Source: an uncultured Ruaniaceae bacterium (GTDB taxonomy: Bacteria > Actinomycetota > Actinomycetes > Actinomycetales > Beutenbergiaceae). Taken from it: DNA of 8,612 bases. Below the pieces are notes generated by a model that saw only the letters and a list, made by a program, of their open reading frames with translations, had not been told where the DNA came from and searched no databases. The stretch covers positions 1-8,612 of the forward strand of contig CALKWS010000035.1 of the NCBI GenBank assembly GCA_938004115.1. The letters are read 5' to 3'. Position 1 is the first letter of the stretch. Each line of letters opens with the position of its first letter. The position numbers were made by a program, and so were the translations under genes. This document shows positions 4,434-8,612 of this stretch, one piece after another.

Positions 4434-6275
4434 ATGGCCAAGGTGCCCCACCCGGCCCCGCCGCGTACACACCCGCCCAAGCCGGCGCTGCAGAGCACGA
4501 CCCCCGTCGAGCCCAGCCCGGTTGAGCAGATGACGGGCGCCGAGGCGGTCGTTCGCGCCCTCGAGGAAGTCGGTACCGACGTCGTCTTCGGCATCCCCGG
4601 GGGCGCGATCCTGCCGGTCTACGACCCGCTGTTCGACTCCCGCCGGCTCCGGCACGTGCTGGTGCGTCACGAGCAGGGCGCCGGTCACGCCGCCACCGGG
4701 TACGCCGCGGCGACCGGCAAGGTCGGGGTGTGCATGGCCACCTCCGGCCCGGGTGCCACGAACCTGGTCACCCCGCTGGCCGATGCGCACATGGACTCCG
4801 TGCCGGTGGTAGCGATCACCGGTCAGGTCGCCGCCCCGATGATCGGCACCGACGCCTTCCAGGAGGCCGACATCGTCGGCATCACCATGCCGATCACCAA
4901 GCACTCCTTCCTGGTCACCGACGCGGCCGAGATCCCGGCCCGGATCGCCGAGGCCTTCCACCTGGCCCAGACCGGCCGGCCCGGACCGGTGCTGGTGGAC
5001 ATCGCCAAGTCCGCCCTGCAGGAGACGATGGACTTCTCCTGGCCGCCGGCCGCCCTGGACGTGCCCGGATACCGCCTGAGCACCAAGCCGCACGGCAAGC
5101 AGGTCCGGGAGGCGGCGCGCCTGCTGGCCACCTCCAGCCGGCCGGTGCTGTACGTGGGCGGGGGAGCGGTGCGGTCCAACGCCGCCGCCGAACTGCTGGA
5201 GTTGACCAACGCCTCCGGCGCCCCGGTGGTGACCACCCTGATGGCCCGCGGCGTGGTGCCCGATGCGCACCCGCAGAACCTGGGGATGCCGGGCATGCAC
5301 GGCACCGTGGCGGCGGTCGCGGCGTTGCAGAAGGCCGACCTGGTGGTGGCGCTCGGTGCCCGGTTCGATGACCGGGTCACCGGCCGGCTCGACTCCTTCG
5401 CCCCCGGGGCCACCGTGGTGCACGCCGACATCGACCCCGCAGAGATCTCCAAGAACCGCCATGCCGACGTGCCGATCGTGGGCGACCTGAAGGAAGTGCT
5501 GCGGCAACTGAACACCGCCCTGGAGGCCGCCCACACCCAGCACGGCAAGCCCGACCTGGCCGGCTGGTGGCGCACCCTGGACCAGTTGCGCGAGACCTAC
5601 CCGCTGGGCTGGACGCCCACCGAGGACGGGCTGCTCGCACCCCAGCACGTGATCTCCCGGCTCGGGGAGATCGCCGGCCCGGACGCGATCTACACCGCCG
5701 GCGTGGGGCAGCACCAGATGTGGGCCGCCCAGTTCATCCGGTACCAGAAGCCGCGCACGTGGCTGAACTCCGGCGGCCTGGGCACGATGGGGTACGCCGT
5801 CCCGGCGGCGATGGGCGCCAAGGTCGCCCGGCCCGACGCGCTGGTGTGGGCGATCGACGGCGACGGCTGTTTCCAGATGACCAACCAGGAACTGGCCACC
5901 TGTGCGATCGAGGAGATCCCGATCAAGGTCGCGGTGATCAACAACTCCTCGCTCGGGATGGTGCGCCAGTGGCAGACGCTGTTCTACGACCAGCGCTACT
6001 CCCACACCGAGTTGAACACCGGGCACAGCACCCGGCGGATCCCGGACTTCGTCAAACTCGCCGAGTCCTACGGCTGCGTGGGGCTGCGGTGCGAGACCGC
6101 CGGTGAGGTGGACGCGGTGATCAAGCAGGCCAACGAGATCAACGACCGTCCCGTGGTGGTGGACTTCGTGGTCAGTGCCGATGCGATGGTCTGGCCGATG
6201 GTGGCCGCCGGGGTCTCCAACGACGACATCCAGTACGCCCGGGGCATCACCCCGGACTTCGAGCGCGATGAGTGA
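4434..6275 (+). CDS. ilvB: Acetohydroxyacid synthase large (catalytic) subunit IlvB
   Basis: IlvB condenses two pyruvates to acetolactate, or pyruvate with 2-ketobutyrate to acetohydroxybutyrate, using thiamine diphosphate, FAD and Mg2+. The 613-residue protein has the three domains of the family: an N-terminal pyrimidine-binding domain with VFGIPGGAILPVYDPL and RHEQGAGHAATGYA (catalytic Glu80), a middle FAD domain (about 220-360, with LGARFDDRVTGR), and a C-terminal diphosphate-binding domain with GDG (476-478) through INN (502-504), followed by SSLGMVRQWQ with Trp513. A Pro-rich stretch of about 32 residues precedes the conserved MTGAEA, as in other actinobacterial IlvB. The loop GQVAAPMIGTDAFQE has Ala133 where plant enzymes have the herbicide-contact proline (P197). 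The ATG at 4434 has a strong AGGAGGAG site 2 nt upstream. It is the first structural gene behind the attenuator; ilvN follows after 10 nt. Confidence 0.97.
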   Translation: MAKVPHPAPPRTHPPKPALQSTTPVEPSPVEQMTGAEAVVRALEEVGTDVVFGIPGGAILPVYDPLFDSRRLRHVLVRHEQGAGHAATGYAAATGKVGVCMATSGPGATNLVTPLADAHMDSVPVVAITGQVAAPMIGTDAFQEADIVGITMPITKHSFLVTDAAEIPARIAEAFHLAQTGRPGPVLVDIAKSALQETMDFSWPPAALDVPGYRLSTKPHGKQVREAARLLATSSRPVLYVGGGAVRSNAAAELLELTNASGAPVVTTLMARGVVPDAHPQNLGMPGMHGTVAAVAALQKADLVVALGARFDDRVTGRLDSFAPGATVVHADIDPAEISKNRHADVPIVGDLKEVLRQLNTALEAAHTQHGKPDLAGWWRTLDQLRETYPLGWTPTEDGLLAPQHVISRLGEIAGPDAIYTAGVGQHQMWAAQFIRYQKPRTWLNSGGLGTMGYAVPAAMGAKVARPDALVWAIDGDGCFQMTNQELATCAIEEIPIKVAVINNSSLGMVRQWQTLFYDQRYSHTELNTGHSTRRIPDFVKLAESYGCVGLRCETAGEVDAVIKQANEINDRPVVVDFVVSADAMVWPMVAAGVSNDDIQYARGITPDFERDE

Positions 6276-6285
6276 GGAACAGCCC

Positions 6286-6810
6286 ATGTCCCGACACACC
6301 CTCTCGGTTCTGGTGGAGAACAAACCCGGCGTCCTCACCCGCGTGGCCGCACTGTTCGCCCGCCGGGCGTTCAACATCCACTCCCTGGCCGTGGGCCCCA
6401 CCGAGCACGAGGAGATCTCCCGGATCACCGTGGTGGTGGACGTGGAGTCCAACGCCCTGGAACAGGTGACCAAGCAACTGAACAAGCTGGTCAACGTGAT
6501 CAAGATCGTGGAACTGGCGCCGGACAGTTCGGTGCAGCGCGAGTTGCTGCTGGTGAAGGTGAAGGCCGACGACGTCTCCCGCACCGCCGTACTGCAGGTG
6601 GTCGAACTGTTCCGCGCCCACGTGGTGGACGTGGCCCCGGAGGCGGTCACCATCGAGGCCACCGGCGGGGAGCAGAAGATCCGGGCGCTGCTCACCGCCC
6701 TGGAGCCCTACGGCATCCGGGAGATCGTGCAGTCCGGCACCGTGGCGGTGGCCCGCGGTGCACGATCGATGACCGACCGGGCGCTGGAGCGCATGTCCCG
6801 CACCGCGTGA
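6286..6810 (+). CDS. ilvN: Acetohydroxyacid synthase small (regulatory) subunit IlvN
   Basis: IlvN binds IlvB, raises its activity and confers feedback inhibition by valine. The 174-residue protein starts with an ACT domain (about residues 4-78: HTLSVLVENKPGVLTRVAAL, then FNIHSLAVGPTEHEEISRIT), continues through EQVTKQLNKLVNVIKIVEL, and has the C-terminal ALS_ss domain (about 85-165: QRELLLVKVKAD, EAVTIEATGGEQKI, GIREIVQSGTVAVARGARS). Gly15 in ENKPG lies in the effector-binding loop. I choose the ATG at 6286 because GAGGAA (6274-6279) is well placed and the protein then begins MSRHTLSVLVENKPG, as family members do. An in-frame ATG at 6268 would overlap the ilvB stop and add MSEEQP, but it has a poor ribosome site. 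IlvN is co-transcribed with ilvB and ilvC. Confidence 0.96.
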   Translation: MSRHTLSVLVENKPGVLTRVAALFARRAFNIHSLAVGPTEHEEISRITVVVDVESNALEQVTKQLNKLVNVIKIVELAPDSSVQRELLLVKVKADDVSRTAVLQVVELFRAHVVDVAPEAVTIEATGGEQKIRALLTALEPYGIREIVQSGTVAVARGARSMTDRALERMSRTA

Positions 6811-6830
6811 ACCGCGGGAACCCAGTGCCC

Positions 6831-6902
6831 GATCCGCAGTCGAACCCGACCCGCGGCATCGAACCTGGACCCGCAGGATCGAACCCCGCAGCATCAAACC
6901 CC
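6831..6902 (+). repeat. Four degenerate ~15-20-nt repeats between ilvN and ilvC
   Basis: The motif CCGCRG-(N)ATCGAACC recurs with CGAACC cores at 6841, 6860 and 6880 and a diverged CAAACC at 6895, giving steps of 19, 20 and 15 nt. The 147-nt spacer is otherwise noncoding and much longer than the other gaps in the operon. Possible roles are a protein or RNA binding array, a remnant of duplication, or no function. I see no convincing promoter for ilvC within it. Confidence 0.55.
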
Positions 6903-6906
6903 GACC

Positions 6907-6923
6907 CCCGGCCCCGGGCCGGG
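6907..6923 (+). other. GC palindrome/hairpin upstream of ilvC
   Basis: CCCGGCCC-C-GGGCCGGG is a 17-nt near-perfect palindrome; as RNA it can form at least six GC pairs with a 5-nt loop. It ends 21 nt before the ilvC ribosome site. No T run follows, so full termination is unlikely. A processing or 3'-stability element that sets the ratio of ilvBN to ilvC message is a reasonable inference, as separate ilvC transcripts are known in Corynebacterium. Confidence 0.5.
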
Positions 6924-6957
6924 ACCAACGAAAGTAACCAACCGAAGGAGAGCCACT

Positions 6958-7986
6958 GTGGCGGAACTTTTCTACGATGACGACGCCGACCTGTCCCTGA
7001 TCGCCGGGAAGAAGGTCGCCGTCATCGGCTACGGCAGCCAGGGCCACGCCCACGCACTGAACCTGCGTGACTCCGGCGTGGATGTGCGCGTGGGGCTGCG
7101 GGAGGGCTCCTCCTCGGCGGGCAAGGCCTCCGATGAGGGCCTGAAGGTGCTCGACGTAGCCGCCGCCACCGCCGAGGCCGACGTCGTGGTGATCCTCACC
7201 CCGGACCAGGTCCAGGCGAAGGTGTACGAGCAGGAGATCGCGCCCAACCTGCGCGAGGGTGCCACGCTGGTGTTCGGCCACGGGTTCAACATCCGCTACG
7301 GGTTCATCAAGCCCACCGAATCGATCGACGTGATCATGGTCGCCCCCAAGGGCCCGGGCCACCTGGTGCGCCGGGAGTACGTGGACGGCCGCGGCGTCCC
7401 GGTGATCGTCGCCGTCGAGCAGGACCCCTCCGGACAGGCCTGGCCGCTGGCGCTGTCCTACGCCAAGGCGATCGGCGGTCTGCGTGCCGCCGGCATCAAG
7501 ACCACCTTCACCGAGGAGACCGAGACCGACCTGTTCGGTGAGCAGGCGGTCCTCTGCGGCGGCGTGAGCCAGCTGATCATGAAGGGCTTCGAGACCCTCA
7601 CCGAGGCCGGCTACCAGCCGGAGGTCGCCTACTTCGAGTGCCTGCACGAGCTCAAGCTCATCGTCGACCTCATGTACGAGGGCGGCATCGCCAAGCAGCG
7701 CTGGTCGGTCTCCGACACCGCCGAGTACGGCGACTACGTCTCCGGCCCGCGGGTGATCGACGAACGGGTGAAAGAGAACATGAAGGCCGTGCTGGCCGAC
7801 GTGCAGAACGGCGCGTTCGCCAAGCGGTTCATGGACGACCAGAACGCCGGGGCACCAGAGTTCAAGGAACTGCGCGCCAAGGGCGAGCAGCACCCGATCG
7901 AGGCCACCGGGAAGGAACTGCGCAAGCTGTTCGCCTGGGTCAAGCCCACCGACAGCGACTACACCGAGGGCACGGCCGCGCGCTGA
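6958..7986 (+). CDS. ilvC: Ketol-acid reductoisomerase IlvC (class I)
   Basis: IlvC converts acetolactate or acetohydroxybutyrate to the dihydroxy acids used by IlvD, by Mg2+-dependent alkyl migration and NAD(P)H reduction. The 342-residue length is that of the short class I enzymes. The N-terminal Rossmann domain has GYGSQGHAHALN (24-35) and LREGSSS (47-53), whose Arg48 and serines fit the 2'-phosphate loop of NADPH-preferring members. VAPKGPGHLVRREY (128-141, Lys131) follows. The C-terminal helical domain has the metal and substrate residues TDLFGEQAVLCGG (Asp191, Glu195), ECLHELK (Glu227, Glu231) and SVSDTAEYGD (Ser252). The start is GTG at 6958 with a strong AAGGAG site 7 nt upstream, giving the family N-terminus MAELFYDDDADL. 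It is the last gene of ilvBNC; a terminator-like hairpin lies 47 nt downstream. Confidence 0.97.
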   Translation: MAELFYDDDADLSLIAGKKVAVIGYGSQGHAHALNLRDSGVDVRVGLREGSSSAGKASDEGLKVLDVAAATAEADVVVILTPDQVQAKVYEQEIAPNLREGATLVFGHGFNIRYGFIKPTESIDVIMVAPKGPGHLVRREYVDGRGVPVIVAVEQDPSGQAWPLALSYAKAIGGLRAAGIKTTFTEETETDLFGEQAVLCGGVSQLIMKGFETLTEAGYQPEVAYFECLHELKLIVDLMYEGGIAKQRWSVSDTAEYGDYVSGPRVIDERVKENMKAVLADVQNGAFAKRFMDDQNAGAPEFKELRAKGEQHPIEATGKELRKLFAWVKPTDSDYTEGTAAR

Positions 7987-8033
7987 GCCCACGGCGGGCA
8001 GCATCCCGTGCTGACCCGCGATTTGGCGCACCT

Positions 8034-8084
8034 GAACGCGACCCGGGGTGGCTCCCTTGCCATCCGGGGTCGCGTTCGGTGTTT
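8034..8084 (+). terminator. Terminator-like hairpin after ilvC
   Basis: GAACGCGACCC (8034-8044) pairs perfectly with GGGTCGCGTTC (8067-8077). After one G-G mismatch, GGGTGG (8046-8051) pairs with CCATCC (8060-8065, one G-T pair), leaving an 8-nt loop CTCCCTTG. This 17-bp stem is followed by GGTGTTTCTC, a weak T run. It lies between ilvC and the next gene's promoter, so it most likely ends the ilvBNC transcript. Confidence 0.8.
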
Positions 8085-8124
8085 CTCAGGGTGTTACCCG
8101 ATACCCCGGGCGGGCGGCGCGGCG

Positions 8125-8136
8125 GATAATCACAGC
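8125..8136 (+). promoter_or_regulatory. -10 box for a probably leaderless yccF-like gene
   Basis: GATAAT (8125-8130), five of six to TATAAT, ends 6 nt before the GTG at 8137. There is no purine-rich ribosome site between box and start (CACAGC). The arrangement predicts transcription starting on the GTG itself. No clear -35 hexamer is seen. Confidence 0.6.
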
Positions 8137-8547
8137 GTGCGCACTTTCCTCAACGTGGTCCTGAACATCATCTGGCTGATCTTCGCCGGCATCCCCCTGG
8201 GCCTGGCGTACCTGGTGGCCGGGGTGATCTGCTGCCTGCTGATCATCACCATCCCCTGGGGCATCGCCGCGTTCCGGATCGCCAACTACGTCTTCTGGCC
8301 GTTCGGGCGCACCGTGGTGGACCGTCCGACGGCCGGCGTCGGGTCCGCCCTGGGCAATGTGGTGTGGATCCTCGTGGCCGGCATCTGGCTGACCATCGGG
8401 CACATCGTCTCCGCCCTGGCGATGGCGATCACCATCATCGGCATCCCGCTGGCGATCGCGGAACTGAAGATCATCCCGATCACCCTGACCCCGCTGGGCA
8501 AGCAGATCGTGCCCTCCGACCGCCCGCTCGCCACCTCCGCGGTGTAG
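8137..8547 (+). CDS. YccF-family inner-membrane protein
   Basis: This 136-residue, very hydrophobic protein contains two tandem copies of the YccF domain. Copy one spans about residues 3-61 (LNVVLNIIWLIFAGIPLG, IITIPWGIAAFRIANYVFWPFGR) and copy two about 70-125 (LGNVVWILVAGIWLTIGH, IIGIPLAIAELKIIPITLTPLGK). The repeated pattern II-x-IP-x-x-IA-x-x-(R/K)IA/P ... P-(F/L)-G-(R/K) identifies the family. Four hydrophobic segments are likely. E. coli YccF has the same two-domain plan; its molecular function is not known to me. The start is GTG at 8137, because MRTFLNVVLNIIWLIF matches the family's usual N-terminus (E. coli MRTVLNILNF) and a -10 box sits 6 nt before it. It appears to be a single-gene unit after the ilvBNC terminator, with no evident tie to BCAA synthesis. 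Confidence 0.9.
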   Translation: MRTFLNVVLNIIWLIFAGIPLGLAYLVAGVICCLLIITIPWGIAAFRIANYVFWPFGRTVVDRPTAGVGSALGNVVWILVAGIWLTIGHIVSALAMAITIIGIPLAIAELKIIPITLTPLGKQIVPSDRPLATSAV

Positions 8548-8581
8548 CCGACCACCACCGTGTAGCGGGCACGCGGCTACC

Positions 8582-8612
8582 GGTGCGGCCGGCGGGCTCG
8601 GGGTGCGGCCGG
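8582..8612. repeat. Short direct repeat at the right edge
   Basis: GGTGCGGCCGG occurs at 8582-8592 and again at 8602-8612, where the window ends. The same 11-mer occurs inside the larB tandem repeat (from 3396), which at this base composition is probably coincidence. A GTAGC...GCTAC hairpin of 5 bp lies at about 8562-8580, without a T run. I see no gene in 8548-8612. Confidence 0.4.

Noticed and set aside
4422..6695. Very long antisense open frame across ilvB and ilvN
   Set aside because: It is a typical stop-poor shadow of GC-rich coding DNA: low-complexity His/Gly/Arg-rich product, no recognisable domain, and opposite two certain genes.
6247..8031. Antisense open frame across ilvN and ilvC, and the similar one at 1185-2291 across ilvD
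   Set aside because: They have the same shadow-frame composition. No start signal or domain is visible.
8034..8084. Small RNA or riboswitch after ilvC
   Set aside because: A single long stem with a short T run at the end of an operon is explained by a terminator.
1..8612. tRNA, rRNA, insertion sequence or phage attachment site
   Set aside because: I found no tRNA-like cloverleaf, rRNA segment, transposase or integrase, or flanking target duplications.

Overview
The window is about 8.6 kb of very GC-rich DNA. Gene content, codon use and signal style (TANNNT boxes 6-7 nt before start codons, GTG starts, GC-only hairpins) point to a high-GC Gram-positive actinobacterium, perhaps a Micrococcales-type lineage; that placement is inference. 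Its core is the common part of branched-chain amino acid (BCAA) synthesis: ilvD, then ilvB-ilvN-ilvC. Two genes for the nickel-pincer nucleotide (NPN) cofactor, larE and larB, are inserted between them.

Layout: (1) 49-79 is a strong hairpin that probably ends the leftward gene at 120-656, a small two-TM membrane protein of a family often mislabelled 'aromatic ring-opening dioxygenase LigA'. (2) 657-797 is a divergent intergenic region with two inverted repeats and a -10 box 7 nt before the ilvD ATG. (3) 798-4139 is a compact rightward operon ilvD-larE-larB (8-nt gap, then 8-nt overlap). The larE/larB junction carries an in-frame 24-bp tandem repeat that gives LarB an unusual (GQPGEGAA)n N-terminus. 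(4) 4140-4433 holds a GC palindrome with a 26-bp duplication, a promoter, an 18-residue leader peptide with Val-Arg-Val-Val-Leu-Ile, and an intrinsic terminator just before ilvB: a BCAA transcription attenuator. (5) 4434-7986 is ilvB-ilvN-ilvC. A 147-nt ilvN-ilvC spacer contains degenerate ~19-bp repeats and a GC hairpin. (6) 8034-8084 is a terminator-like hairpin closing the operon. (7) 8137-8547 encodes a YccF-family membrane protein, apparently leaderless. (8) 8548-8612 contains no gene that I can see.

Together, IlvBN (acetohydroxyacid synthase), IlvC (ketol-acid reductoisomerase) and IlvD (dihydroxy-acid dehydratase) convert pyruvate, or pyruvate plus 2-ketobutyrate, to the 2-keto acids that precede valine/leucine and isoleucine. 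LarB and LarE carry out the first two stages of NPN synthesis (carboxylation of nicotinic acid adenine dinucleotide, then sulfur insertion). The nickel-inserting LarC and any NPN enzyme such as a LarA racemase are not in the window. The most interesting feature is this embedding of larE-larB in the ilv locus. The best-supported regulatory element is the ilvB attenuator.
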